Assembly: GCF_017591425.1 (NCBI RefSeq)
Contig: NW_024467119.1
Coordinates: 78,484,894-78,548,893 of the forward strand
From: Ochotona curzoniae
Taxonomy: Eukaryota; Chordata; Mammalia; Lagomorpha; Ochotonidae
Length of the DNA stretch: 64,000 nt
Direction: 5' to 3'
This document shows positions 23,390 through 33,540 of this stretch, piece by piece. Each line of letters begins with the position of its first letter. The first letter of the stretch is position 1. The notes below the pieces were generated by a model. It had not been told where the DNA came from. It worked only from the letters and a program-made list of their open reading frames with translations, and made no database searches. Position numbers and translations under genes: made by a program.

Positions 23390-23723
23390 GGCCCGGCGCG
23401 GTGGCGCAAGTGGTTAAAGGTCCTCACCTTGCCGCCCGGGATCCCATATGGGCGCCGGTTCTAATCCCGGCAGCCCCGCTTCCCTTCCAGCTCCCTGCCT
23501 GTGGCCTGGGAAAGCAGCAGAGGACGGCCCAAAGCTTTGGGACCCTGCACCCGCGTGGGAGACCTGGAAGAGGCTCCTGGCTTCGGATCGGCATAGTATC
23601 GGCCCGTTGCGCTCACTTGGGGAGTGAATCATCGGACGGAAGATCTTCCTCTCTGTCTCTCCTCTCTGTATATCTGCCTTTCCAATGAAAAAATAATAAA
23701 AATAAATCTTTAAAAAAAAAAAA
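23390..23723 (+). repeat. Young full-length C-type SINE (reference copy)
   Basis: This is the best-preserved member and the template for the other calls. It has the head GGGCCCGGCGCGGTGGCGC, with an A-box-like 'tggcgcaagtgg' and a B box GGTTCTAATCC at 23457-23467 (RNA polymerase III promoter remnants of the tRNA ancestor). Next come the body words 'cccatatgggcgccgg' and 'gcgtgggagacctggaag', the core 'gggagtgaatcatcggacgg', pyrimidine block and A-rich tail. The target duplication 'aaacaaacaaccttg' (15 bp) at 23375-23389 and 23724-23738 is perfect, and CpGs are retained, so insertion was recent. Such SINEs depend on L1 proteins for mobilisation (family knowledge). Confidence 0.97.
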
Positions 23724-23738
23724 AAACAAACAACCTTG

Positions 23739-24042
23739 AGCCAACATTATGGCACAGATGCTTAAGTCACCACCTGCCTTGCTGATGTCCCTTATTGGAG
23801 TGCTAGCTCCAGCCCTAGCTGCTTTTCTCCCATTCAGCTCCCTGCTAATGCACCTGGGACACTAACAAATGATGATCCAAGAACTGGATGGAGTGCTATG
23901 CTCCTGGCTTCAGACTGACCCTGTCCCTGCTCTTTGCAGTCATTTGACCAGTGAACCAGTGGATGGAAGATACTCCTCTATCTCTGTTCCCCCTTCTTTC
24001 ACTGGTTCTGCCCTTCAACTACATAAAATAACAAAACAAAAA
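23739..24042 (+). repeat. C-type SINE, older neighbour in the same direction
   Basis: 'gagccaacattatggcaca' head, 'cccattcagctccctgctaatg', 'ctcctggcttcagactg', 'accagtgaaccagtggatgg' and the tail 'ataaaataacaaaacaaaa'. The young SINE inserted just at its 5' edge. Confidence 0.85.
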
Positions 24043-24225
24043 ATGATCTGCCTTAGGTCAGTTGATGACAGAGTTGTCAAGGATTATACATCTGTTTCTG
24101 GCTGGGAAGAGGGCGGTTGATCTTGAAATATGGGTTCCCCCAAATAAAAGTTGGTGACTGAAGGCAAGAGGAAAGATGCTATGATGTCAGATCTGAGTCC
24201 AGGAGCTTTGAGAAGGCACAGGGTT
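24043..24225. other. Spacer before the 5S pseudogene
   Basis: No upstream TATA-like or other element of a functional 5S gene could be identified. Confidence 0.4.
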
Positions 24226-24330
24226 GTCTACGACCATACCACCCTGAAAGTGCCCGATCTCATCTGATCTCAGAAGCTAAGCAGGGTCGGGCCTGGTTAG
24301 TACTTGGATGGGAGAATGCACAGGGTAACC
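24226..24330 (+). pseudogene. 5S rRNA pseudogene
   Basis: Bases 24226-24319 follow vertebrate 5S rRNA almost base for base from its first nucleotide: 'gtctacgaccataccaccc', 'gatctcagaagctaagcagg', 'gtcgggcctggttagtactt', 'ggatgggaga'. The internal control region (A box, intermediate element and start of the C box, about 24275-24315) is largely intact. Differences in the 5' half are mostly at CpG sites (CG to CA or TG), typical of an aged methylated copy. After 24319 the match breaks up and the terminal ~20 bases and T-run terminator are missing or unrecognisable, so mature 5S rRNA is unlikely to be made. Confidence 0.92.
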
Positions 24331-24589
24331 TTCCTCAGGGCTTCTCAAATGCTTTGTTTCTAAGGATTTTTCTCCCCAAGCCCCATGGCTGGTGATGCAC
24401 ACCATGCTGCCCAAGTACAGGTCTGCCCAGCTCTGAGGCCAAGCAGAGCTCCTGCATGGAATGGTCATTCCACTGGAATGGTCATGGTAGCAACAAAACA
24501 ATAACGGAATCCACGAAGAGAAAGGGCCTTTTTGGACTGATCTCATCCATCATCACGCACAACAGTTCTGTCATGCGTCATCTCTACAT
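24331..24589. other. Unassigned non-coding sequence
   Basis: Contains a local near-duplication of 'tggaatggtcat' at 24458-24485 (two copies about 17 bases apart). Otherwise unassigned. Confidence 0.4.
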
Positions 24590-25192
24590 GGGACCATCTC
24601 CTGCTTGGATAACCACAATGGCTGCCTCACTAACTTTTTAGTGTCTCCTACCCCAATGCCCCATTCTCATAAATCTTCCTTGTCATCCCCCAGTGGACTC
24701 CTTTCAGGAGTCTCCCACTACTTTTAGAATAATTCCACAAAATCCAGAATGGTTTTGCAAAGCTCTGTAAAGTCTGTTTCCTAGCCTCATGCAATCCTTG
24801 TTTCTCTGATGAACCACAGCCACCTCGATGTTTCCGGACTGTGCTGAGCTTTCTCCCATGTAAGCACTTTTAACTCCATGGGTCTCTTTTGCTGGAATAT
24901 GCCTTTCACCAGGATGCCTTCTCCAGCACCAGGCAGGCTTGGCTCAAGCAGGACTTCCTTGCCTTCTCTTTCTGTGGGAACTCTTGGAGTCCTCACACAC
25001 TTACCATCCTACTGTCCTCCTACTCTATACCCACCTCTCTCACCGCAGGACATGATCTTATTTGTGAATCGACTGCTTATTTCCTTTCTCTAAAACTCAA
25101 GATCCTTGTGAGCACGGGCTCAGGCAAACCTTGGCCAGCATGTCTTTGGCTGTGCCTTGGGTGTTCAACTAATGTTTGGTGAAGAAATGAAT
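24590..25192 (+). repeat. L2 3' portion, about 600 bp
   Basis: Ordered L2 words: 'ctaccccaatgcc', 'aatccagaatggttttgcaaa', 'gctttctcccatgtaagcac', 'tttgctggaatatgcctttc', 'ctcaagatccttgtgagcac' and 'tcaactaatgtttggtgaag'. This is the consensus run from '…tgatctggcccctgcctacc…' to '…aataaatatttgttgaatga'. The longest L2 in the window. Confidence 0.75.
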
Positions 25193-26604
25193 CGGCTTCA
25201 GGGTTTGTGCGAGATTATTTTGTGCACAATAATGGTCGAGGTGTGATCTTTCTATATTTTCATCTTCTCTATAAATTGAATTCTATCGCCATGGATCATG
25301 GTGAAGGCTGGCTTGTAGGTCTCATCATTTTGGACAGCTGTCCTCCCCAACAAGAGGGGTGATGACCTTGTTGATTGGCAGACTCTGGGTCATCTAAAGA
25401 GACTTGTTCACCTGGTTACTCTGCTTCTTCTTTTCTTCCTCTTCCTCCTCTTTTCTCTCCCTCCCTCTGGCTTGTTTATGAACAGTTATCTGTTCAATGA
25501 GTAGTTTAACATTCAATTCTTTTTGCCATGGAGTTGCAAAAGCCTCATGATTCTGTTCCATAGGCTCTGATTATTTGCATTTTAGGTTTTTGCCTAAGTC
25601 ATTTATAAAATGATTAACGATCTGTAACCAAACACATAGGATGGTTTAAATACATGCCATTTAGAGGCCCCTTGTGGTACATCTTTTTCTTAAATGCAGG
25701 AACTGTCCAGTTTAACTCCCCCGTAAAAATGGATTTTCCTATTTTGGAAGCTGTATTGGCTGCACCTGCCCCATTTATATGAACCCAAGATGTGTTGCTC
25801 TCCCTTCTCTCTCCTTTAGCCTGTTCATCCAGCCCAGTCAACAAACCTATACCAAGCACCTACTGTGGAGTGTCAGAGATCAGCATTATAGTCTCTGTCC
25901 ACAATGACAGCCCAATGGCAGGGGAAATTGTCAAAAGGATGAGAAGTCCCTAAAAATCAGGAAATGTGTTATAACCCTTGAGCTCTTTGGAGGGAGTTGA
26001 ATTGCAGAGGCCAAGCACACAGAGGGGGTGGGAAAAGAAAGGGATTAGTAAAGGAAAGGCTGGAAATTTGAAAAAGTGGCTTTTTAGAATAACTCAGTTG
26101 AGATTGGGTGTGGAACATCAAAGGATTCAGGCTGAAGGAGTCAGCAGCACTAACCAAGGAGCCACACAGAGACGTTGGTATTGGTTCTTAAGGTGATGGA
26201 GACCACAAACAGGTGTCAAAGCACAACTCATGGAATGCTTGTGGGGAGCAGATCCAAAAAAAGTCCAGAGCTGGTGGTAGGACGACCTGTCATTAGCCTA
26301 AAAAGTAGGTTTTCAGCGAGACACAACAAGTGAAGAGGTCCTTTCTAGGCCTTGCAGTTTCTGGAAATCTTTGCCTGAAACATGTGTTTGTGTATGCATT
26401 TTCTTGAGAAGTGAATCTAAAGCTCTCATTGTATTTCAGAGTAGTCCATGTCTCTGAGTCAAGATCACAGCTATGAGGTCAGAGAGAGCAAATGCAATAG
26501 GAGAGAGGTTGCAAAAGACCAACCGGGAGGGTCACCAACAGGTTGTATGTAGAGGAAGAGAGGGAGACAAAGGCATATCGTAGTAGTAATTATGGATGTG
26601 TTTC
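25193..26604. other. Unassigned sequence, possibly with L2/MIR traces
   Basis: 25425-25470 is a pyrimidine run (CTTCC/CTCC units). 25845-25870 'accaagcacctactgtggag' resembles an L2/MIR tail word. 25620-25860 is open on the minus strand for 81 codons without recognisable motifs. Nothing else was identified. Confidence 0.4.
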
Positions 26605-26894
26605 TTTTTTTACATAAGGTTTTATTTTCATTTAAAAGGAAGAGCCACAGAAAAAGGAGAGACAGAGAGAGATCTTCCATTTGCTGGTTCGTTCCCCAGA
26701 TGGCCATTAGTTCATAGGCAGGAGGCAGGAGCTTCCCCTAGATCTCTCTGTTGCATTCAGGAGCCCAAGGACTTGAACCATCATTGCTGCTTTCCCAGGC
26801 ATGCAGCAGGATAGAAAGTGGAGCAGTTGGGCCACAAAACAGCATCATATGGGTTGTCAACAGTGCAGGTCGAAGTCCAGCCTTTTACACTATG
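26605..26894 (-). repeat. C-type SINE, antisense
   Basis: 'ggttttattttcatttaaaa', 'gagagagatcttccatttgc', 'ggaggcaggagcttccccta', 'gctgctttcccaggcatgcag' and 'agcagttgggccacaaaac'. Full length, moderately diverged. Confidence 0.87.
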
Positions 26895-26904
26895 ATTCTG
26901 GCTT

Positions 26905-27070
26905 TGTCAGTGTGTTTCTAAGGACAATGGGAAGTCATTGGAGAGAGTTGTGTGGGGCAGTTAAGTCAGGTTTTGCCCAGGTTGAGTTTGAAAAGATATG
27001 TGAGAAATCCAGAGAAGATGTCAGCAGGCATTGGACAAGAGCCCACAAGAATATGAGAACTGAGATATGT
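26905..27070 (+). repeat. L2 fragment
   Basis: 'ggacaatgggaagtcattgga' followed by 'gagttgtgtggggcagttaag' corresponds to the L2 stretch '…aatgggaagccattggagggttttaagcag…'. Confidence 0.62.
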
Positions 27071-27924
27071 TCATAAGAATCGTTTTCATACAAGTGGTCA
27101 TGGACGTTGTAGGTATGCATGGAACTGCCTTTGAACCTGGAAGACTTAGGCAGTTGTAGGGTAGAGAGAAGAGAAGGAGTTTATAAAGAAGTTTGAAAAG
27201 AGAACAGCAAGAGAAGGAAGAGGAGGAGTAGAGAAGGAGGAGTCACTCAAGCAAAAAAGGAAAGGTTCTAAGGGATGTGCCAGTCTCAGAAGCTACAGCG
27301 CATAAAGGAAGCACCACAGGTTATGCATGGGCCACTACAGCCTGATGGACAGCACCATGGGACCGGACATGGGAGGCTTACAGTGGGCTAAGGAGGAAAT
27401 GAGCAGCGGTGGGTCAGGGCACACTCTACCCCAATATCTGTGTTCTCTGGGCCTGCCCAGCAGGCTAGTGCAGGAACTATCAGCTAATTCCAAGGAAGAA
27501 TAAGCCAAAGGATCTCACACCAAACAGTGCAGCCTGGTAACCACATCAGGAGGTTGTAGTCGTGGGATCTGTGTCATCTGGGGAGGCAAAAACAAGGAGG
27601 ATTCCGGTAAAGGGAGAACCACAGAGGCTCGGGTCTGAAGTTCTTGAGACAGGTAAATGAAGCGGTTAAGAGGAAGAGGGGCAGGCAGCTGAGATGTGAG
27701 TGAGAGAGGGGAGGGACAAAGTGGGAAGGTGGAGTTGAGAAGGGCTGAGGGTGTGGTTTCCCAAGGGCATGGGCAAAGGAGAGCAGATGTGAAGGTCAGT
27801 GACTCCACAGAGAGAAAAAAGGGAGTTTATGAATGGAGGATAGTGACTAAGAAGGCAGGTAGGTTACAACCATGACAACTGGATAAAGGTGGCTCACCAA
27901 GTCATTTAGTTAACACCAAGCAGC
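27071..27924. other. Purine-rich unassigned sequence
   Basis: 27180-27250 and 27660-27720 are strongly A/G-biased (GAGGAG, GAGAGG). This is probably decayed L2 or simple sequence. The pyrimidine strand shows a chance 97-codon frame at 27515-27808. Confidence 0.4.
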
Positions 27925-27959
27925 TTTTGTTTGCTTATTAAATAAATCAGCTTAATAAG

Positions 27960-28262
27960 TAAATCATTTACTTGTTTATTTTAAAAGGAAGAGAGATAGA
28001 GCAAGTACCATCATCTGCTGGTTCACTCAGAAATTCCAGCCATGTGGTTCCTGGCCAGGGCTGAAATTACATTCTGGGAACCCAATTCAGGGCCCCACAT
28101 GGGGTGTGGGACTCTAATCACCTGAACACTTGCTGCCTTCCAGGGTCTGTGTAAACAGCAAGCCAGTTAGGAGCTGGACATGGGCATCGAACACAGACCC
28201 TCTGCTACATGACATGCTGCCATCAGCAACATGCCAACCACTAGGCGAAATGCCCTCTCCTT
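27960..28262 (-). repeat. C-type SINE, antisense, old
   Basis: 'tgtttattttaaaaggaaga', 'catctgctggttcactcag', 'gctgccttccagggtctg', 'gttaggagctggacatggg' and 'caaccactaggcgaaatgcc'. Orientation and order are clear despite divergence. Confidence 0.78.
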
Positions 28263-29099
28263 TGTCCTTTATAAAATTTTTTAATGGAATGATATAGAAT
28301 AAGGTAAAAATGACAAAGTATATCATTCTTCCTAAAAAAACAAGATGTTATTGAAAAACTTTAACAAACCTATCATCACGTATGTACACGTTTTAAAATC
28401 TTGAGTACAGTCAAGTGTATTTCTTTTTGTGGGTTGTGATTAAGCAAGCATGGAGCTTAGACAATGCGAGTTTCACAGCTGTTTCTGAGAAAACGGGCAG
28501 GATATGGGAAGTGAGACAAGAAGCAAATGGCCTGAGGACGGGCCGGGCCCCAGGTAGAGCAGGTGCCTGGTGAGCCGTGTAGATGAAGTCAGGCCACTGA
28601 GCCCTTCCAGAGCAACCTAGGGGTGCTTTCAACCGGTATTATTTCAGGGATCCAGCCTTGAGTCACAACATGCAAGAATCATGGCACCGAAACAACCCAT
28701 CAAACACTCCTGTTTCCTGAAAAGCAGCGAAGCGTAGCTTAAATTTAGCTCTGTCAAAGCATGGCAGAACTCACCTGTGTGGCTCTGAGGGCGCTGCCTG
28801 GCTTTCTTAGTCACAGCCTTCGTCTTCAGAGTCTCAGATGAGCAGGTGACGTAGGTGGGCCCCGGTTCCCCTCAGTGTAGATTTCATCTGATTTTTTTTC
28901 CTCTTAAAGTCTTTATTATTCTTTTCCTTCTTTTCTCTTATTCTCTTATTTCTTTATTGTGTTGTATGAAATTGCCTGTTGAACTATGAACGTGTAATGA
29001 CACAGGCAAACTTGGGTCCTCCTGCAAGAATGATGACAGGGAAGCAGGTCTTGAGTTTCTGGGATTTGCAGGTGCTTCATGTGCCAGAAACAGGTCAGT
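28263..29099. other. Unassigned sequence with a donor-like site at 28784
   Basis: On the minus strand 'cacacag|gtgagttctg' (about 28772-28788) is a textbook 5' splice-site match. The preceding sequence gives an open frame of about 35 codons ending in a stop. No acceptor with a pyrimidine tract is evident, so no exon is called. Confidence 0.35.
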
Positions 29100-29345
29100 G
29101 TTCCGAATTCCCATTCCCACCTGAGCATGCAGAGATGGTTTTTCCCAGCCTCCTTTGCAGTTAAGTGCGACTCCATTTTACCCAAGGAAGTGTTACAGGT
29201 AGAAGTGACTCCTGGGCCACCCAGGCCTGGCCACATGAAAATAGGCCACGTTGTACCGTCTTCCCCCTCTGCAGTCTGGATGCCGATGGCAGGCCAGTCC
29301 TGGGAGCCTCTAGGTGGAGGCTTGGAGATGGTGGAGTTACAGTGA
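29100..29345 (+). repeat. Probable ancient dispersed repeat
   Basis: 'cccagcctcctttgcagtta' and the following 'gtgcgactccattttaccc' echo a mammal-wide repeat that starts 'cccagcctcccttgcagcta', whose 3' end may be seen at 59540-59875. Moderate support only. The 160-codon minus-strand frame across it is not a recognised gene. Confidence 0.4.
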
Positions 29346-30068
29346 CTGTGGGGAGCAGGGGCCTCCTTGCTTATCCCTCCCACGCCCAGCTTGTTGAACT
29401 TGACATGAATGACACAGAAACTGTCCATGGTAAACCTCTGAGCATTGCGGCTTTGATTTGTTAGAACAGCTGTGTTCCATTAACCCCTGCACCGTATTGC
29501 AGTGCATACTGAGATAATCAACACGTGGACATCTGGGCTCACGTCCGGTTTCCCTAGCAGCTGAAACAGCTTACTGATTTCATCTCTCTCTCCACGGGAG
29601 TTTCACCTAGTATTTCAGAAATAAGCTTTTTCAGTGGTAGTCTCACTTTGGTTTGCATTTTCATTTCTTTTACTCTGACATTGAAAAAAACGAGCTACGG
29701 GGTGCGGCCTTGTTTTGCCAGCCCCACTGAGGTCCAGGGCTGTGATATCCACTCAGCAGACGCTCGCTGGGATCCTTGTCGGTCGGGCTTTCGGAAGTTG
29801 TCTTTCCTCCCCTTGGAAAGTCCCTCGTTGAAGTCAGAGCAAGCCCCTAAGGGTTTTGATTCATGAAACTAGTGCACATTGGAAGGAGACATTTCCTATG
29901 GGGGCTCATCAGTCAACAAAATGCCCTGCGTGGCAGGAATGAGGGCACCGCGTTAGTGATTTGGAAAGTGGACGCTGGAGCACTTGTGGGACGTACCCAG
30001 GTCGCAACACCAGCGGTCGGTGCAGCCAAGATCCTGGCTCATATCCAATGCTTCCACAGTGCATGCAT
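29346..30068. other. Unassigned; CpG-enriched patch at 29690-30030
   Basis: CpG dinucleotides are more frequent than in flanking DNA ('gacgctcgctgggatcc', 'gtcggtcgggctttcgg', 'ccagcggtcggtgc'), yet too sparse for a classical island. It looks like unique sequence rather than repeat, so an unmethylated regulatory element is possible. Confidence 0.35.
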
Positions 30069-30222
30069 TTTTTTTTTCAAAGATTTATTTATTTTTATTG
30101 GAAAGTCAGATTTACAGAGAGAAGGAGATACAGAGAGAAAGATCCTCCATCCTCTGATTCACTCCCCAGTTGTCTGTAATCGCTGGAGCTGAGCCGATCC
30201 AAAGCCAGAAGCCGGGAGCCTC
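30069..30222 (-). repeat. C-type SINE, 5'-truncated, antisense
   Basis: T-run, 'aagatttatttatttttatt', 'ggaaagtcagatttacagag', 'gattcactccccagttgtc', then 'agccagaagccgggagcc', after which the match stops. Only the 3' half is present. Confidence 0.88.
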
Positions 30223-30819
30223 CTTCTTGACCCATTTGTTTTTCCCAAGGTGTGCTTTTTAGCTCTCCTTCTTTTCTTTTGCTTTTCTTCTCACACTGAT
30301 TTCCCCGGCTCCGTTCATTGACTGGTTAACACAGGGTACCCTGGATTCAGTCAGGATTACTTCATTTTCAGAAAAGAAATAGAACTGGATCGTTCAATGG
30401 AGGGAGCTTCAAGTTGCCTTGCTGGTTATTAGGATAGGCAAATATTTGCATGAATCTTCCTGCATGCTTAGGAGTACGCAGTGCTCAGAGAGCAACAACG
30501 AAGGCCTGACCGGTCAGCCCCTCTGACTCCCTCTGGTTCTGAGCAAAAGCTTGTGTGTGGATTTCAGCACTCCTGAGGTCAGGTGCTGTGTTAGGGAGGG
30601 CTTTGGAGCCTTCCTCTGACCATGGACCTGCAACTGCACGTGTCTTTGTGAGCTGAATCCTGAGTTGCCAGGTTTACATCTGAACAGAGCTTCTATTAAA
30701 AAGGTGTGTCCATCCCAAGTGTGGGAGCACAGGATGGCCTGAGACTGACACAGCTCATTTGACCCCTGGGGAAGCCTGGCTGGGGAGCAGGGGGGAAGGG
30801 TCCTCATTCATGCGGCGAG
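30223..30819. other. Unassigned non-coding sequence
   Basis: No repeat family or gene recognised. Confidence 0.45.
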
Positions 30820-30960
30820 TATTCTTTTGAACATTAACAAGGAACTAGATAGGAAGTGGAGCAGCCAGAATTCCAACAGCTGTTCCAATATGGGATGTCT
30901 GCTAGGATACCAGGATTGCCAGTGGTGACTAAGACCACTGCACAACACCAGCCCTGTAAG
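30820..30960 (-). repeat. C-type SINE head half, antisense
   Basis: 'aaggaactagataggaagtgg', 'agcagccagaattccaaca', 'ccaatatgggatgtctgc' and 'cactgcacaacaccagcc'. These are the head and body without a tail, the complement of the truncated piece at 30069. Confidence 0.65.
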
Positions 30961-31073
30961 GGTTACTGCTACAAGATTGCTACAAAATGGCATTGGTCAT
31001 GTTTCAGGGCTGTAGGCATTGGCACTTTGAGTTCCTTTGCTTTTTCTTTTTTTTTTTTTAAGTAGTATGTGTG

Positions 31074-31400
31074 TGTACCTTTAAGATTGATTTATTTGAA
31101 AGACAGAGTTAGAGAAAGAGAGAGAGAGAAATAGACAGAGAGAGAGAGAGAAAGGTCTTCCACCTGTTGGTTCATTTCCCCATATGGCTACAACAGCTAG
31201 GCCTGGGCCAGACTGAAGCCAGGAACCAGAAACTTCTTCTGGGTCTCGTAAGTGGAACAGGGGTACAGGGGTTCAAGTGCCAGGGCCATGTTTCATTGCT
31301 ATCCCAAGTGCATTAGCAGGGAGCTGGATCAGGAGTGAATTGAGGGCTTGAATCTGTACCCATAAGGAACACCAACTGTCAGGCAGTGCCTGCTGCTTCC
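31074..31400 (-). repeat. C-type SINE, antisense, with (AG)n expansion
   Basis: 'aagattgatttatttgaaag', then an (AG)-rich segment at 31111-31152 grown from the pyrimidine block, 'ggcctgggccagactgaagc', 'gcagggagctggatcagga' and 'caggcagtgcctgctgct'. Full length. Confidence 0.9.
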
Positions 31401-31471
31401 CTGCTCCCTATCTTACTTGTGCACATTTTTTAACTTCAGAAGAATAAAAACCTACTCAAGAGCTTGCATTT

Positions 31472-31798
31472 TTGAAAGATTTATTTATTTTTATTGCAAA
31501 GTCAGATATACAGAGAGGAGAGACAGAGAGGAAGATCTTCCATCTGATGATTCACTCCCCAAGTGAGCACAACAGCCAGTGCTGTGCTGATCCGGAGCCA
31601 GGAACCAGGAACTTCCTCTAGATCTCCCACACAGGTGCAGGATCCCAAAGCATTGGGCCGTCCTCCACTGCTTTCCCAGGCCACAAGCAGGGAGCTGGAT
31701 GGGAAGTGGAGCCACTGGGATTAGAACTGGCGCTCATATGGGATCCTGGCACTTTCAAGGCAAGGCCTTTAGCTGCTAGGCCATGCCGCCGGGTCCCA
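31472..31798 (-). repeat. C-type SINE, antisense, well preserved
   Basis: 'aaagatttatttatttttatt', 'gatcttccatctgatgattc', 'actgctttcccaggccacaag', 'cgctcatatgggatcctggc', head 'gccatgccgccgggtccc'. Flanks 'gcttgcattttt' and 'gtttgcaattttt' are a likely imperfect target duplication. Confidence 0.94.
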
Positions 31799-31810
31799 AG
31801 GTTTGCAATT

Positions 31811-32122
31811 TTTAAAAAATTTGTTTATTTTTATTTGAAAGGCAGGTTTTACAGAATGATGGGGAAGGTCTTCCATCTGCTGGTCCGTTACTCAAATGGC
31901 CCCAATAGCTAGAGCTAAACTACTCTGAAGCCAGGAGCGTCCGCCAGGTCTCTTCCACAGGTGCAGGTGCCCAAAGACTTCAGCTATCCTCCACAGCTTT
32001 CTCAGGCCATGAATAGAAAACATGCATTAGAAATAGAGCATCCAAGAAGTGAAGCAGCTCCCATAGGGGAAGCCAGTAACGCAGGGTAGAGGATTAGCCC
32101 ACTGTGCCACTATACTAGCTCT
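31811..32122 (-). repeat. C-type SINE, antisense, older
   Basis: 'tttgtttatttttatttgaa', 'ggtcttccatctgctggtcc', 'tagctagagctaaactactc' region, 'gctttctcaggccatgaat' and 'ggtagaggattagcccac'. The younger SINE at 31472 inserted beside its tail. Confidence 0.85.
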
Positions 32123-32171
32123 GCAGCATTGGATTTAAAGAGGATCAGTTCTGATGTCCAGATTAAAATCT

Positions 32172-32489
32172 TGGCCCAGGAGTGGGCATCGAGCCCAGCA
32201 GTTTAGATGCCAATCAGGATGCCCATGTCCCACGTCCATCTAAGTGCTGGGTTCAATACTCACTCCGGCTCCTGACTTCAACATCCTGCTAATCCAGATC
32301 CTGGGAAGCGGGGTAGTAGCTCCAGCAATTGGATTCTTGCCTCCCATGGGGGATTGAGTCCCTGGCTCTTGGTTCTGGTTCTGGCACAGCTTTGACTGTT
32401 ACATTGTAGGCATTTGGGGAGTGAAACAGCAGGTGGGAATTCTCCCTCTTTGTCTGTTTCTCCAGTCTGTCTTTCTGCCTCTCGAACAC
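32172..32489 (+). repeat. C-type SINE, sense
   Basis: 'gggcatcgagcccagcagtt', 'catcctgctaatccagatcct', 'gtaggcatttggggagtg' and 'cagcaggtgggaattctccc'. Its 3' end has become a CA/TATG microsatellite. Confidence 0.8.
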
Positions 32490-32536
32490 ACACACGTATA
32501 TATATATGTATGTGTGTATATGTATGTATATGCTGT
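32490..32536. repeat. (CA)n/(TATG)n microsatellite
   Basis: 'acacacacacgtatatatat' followed by TATG and TATA units, at the tail of the preceding SINE. Confidence 0.85.
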
Positions 32537-33424
32537 GATTGACACAAAGGGGCAGAGCTTGCCTGGAGGAGCTTAGGTACTGATATATAAAGACTCACAG
32601 GACCCAAACCAGTGATGTCCCCTGACTGCCAGAGTGTGTCCCTGGGGCAGGAGGTGTGCCCATGAGCCTGAGCGAGGGCTGGAACTGAACCCCAGACAGC
32701 AGGAAAGGCTGCTCAGTCAGTACCCTTATCTTCCTGTATTGGTAGATGGGGCTACGCAAGCCATAAAAAGAGGGTTGTTTTGAAATTCAACGTCTTTGAA
32801 TTTCATTTTTTGTCGCCCCTGATGGAATGTGAAAAGAAGATTGTGTTATATATGGACTATGGGTAATGGTCTTGTATCTCATGCTGCAAATCAATTACTT
32901 ATTAGCTTTTATTGCCAAGAAAAAGAAAATCTATTACTATTCATTTTAGCCTTTTCCTTATTGATTCTAAGAGTATAGTGCCGGTACTTGAAGAAAAATG
33001 ATTACATTCATTTGTTCATTCCAAAAGACCACATTACAGAAAATTCAAATGAGGAAAAAAAGAGGCAAAAAATAAACTCAACGCCCTGCTCAGCAACGGT
33101 TGGCGCCGAAGTGTTCCACTCGCATTTTTCTTCTGCATATTTTTACATGAGCATTGCATTTGCACTAACCACGACGTAAATAAGCACTTACATGGTCCCT
33201 GCAGAGTGTTCATGACGATTTTGAAGAGTACGATGGTATCACATGAAGTATCTCCTGGTTTATTGGACCATTTTCTTATGTTTATCCTGTTAGATGGCAG
33301 TCGAGCGCAGAGAACATGGCATCCAGGGGCAAGGACGGGTTGACCTAAGGCTTTCTCATTTGCTAGCAGACTGCCCTTGGTCCTATCTCATAATCTCACT
33401 GGGCTTACACATCTTCTTCCAAGA
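32537..33424. other. Unassigned non-coding sequence
   Basis: AT-rich unique-looking sequence. 32980-33180 has few repeats and some CpG, with no gene signal. Confidence 0.45.
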
Positions 33425-33540
33425 AGATATGAGCTATATTAGTGCCTAACTCATCAAGCTCTTGTGAAAACTGCATGAGCTCATGTTTGTGGAAGGCTTA
33501 CCCAGATCTGGAACGTAACCGGGTTCACCAATGATTGTGG
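33425..33540 (+). repeat. MIR-like fragment
   Basis: 'tagtgcctaactcatcaagc', 'tcttgtgaaaactgcatgag' and 'ctcatgtttgtggaaggct' fit the MIR core and 3' region ('…tcatagggttgttgtgagga ttaaatgagataatgtatg…'). Confidence 0.5.

Noticed and set aside
23390..23470. Functional tRNA gene
   Set aside because: The A and B boxes belong to the SINE head. The cloverleaf is not maintained and the B box has lost its CpG (GGTTCTAATCC).
28772..28860. Minus-strand exon ending in a strong donor (cacacag|gtgagt)
   Set aside because: The open frame upstream is short and meets a stop. No acceptor with a pyrimidine tract was found and the peptide is unremarkable.
28946..29428. 160-codon minus-strand frame
   Set aside because: It lies across a probable ancient dispersed repeat, and no domain is recognised.
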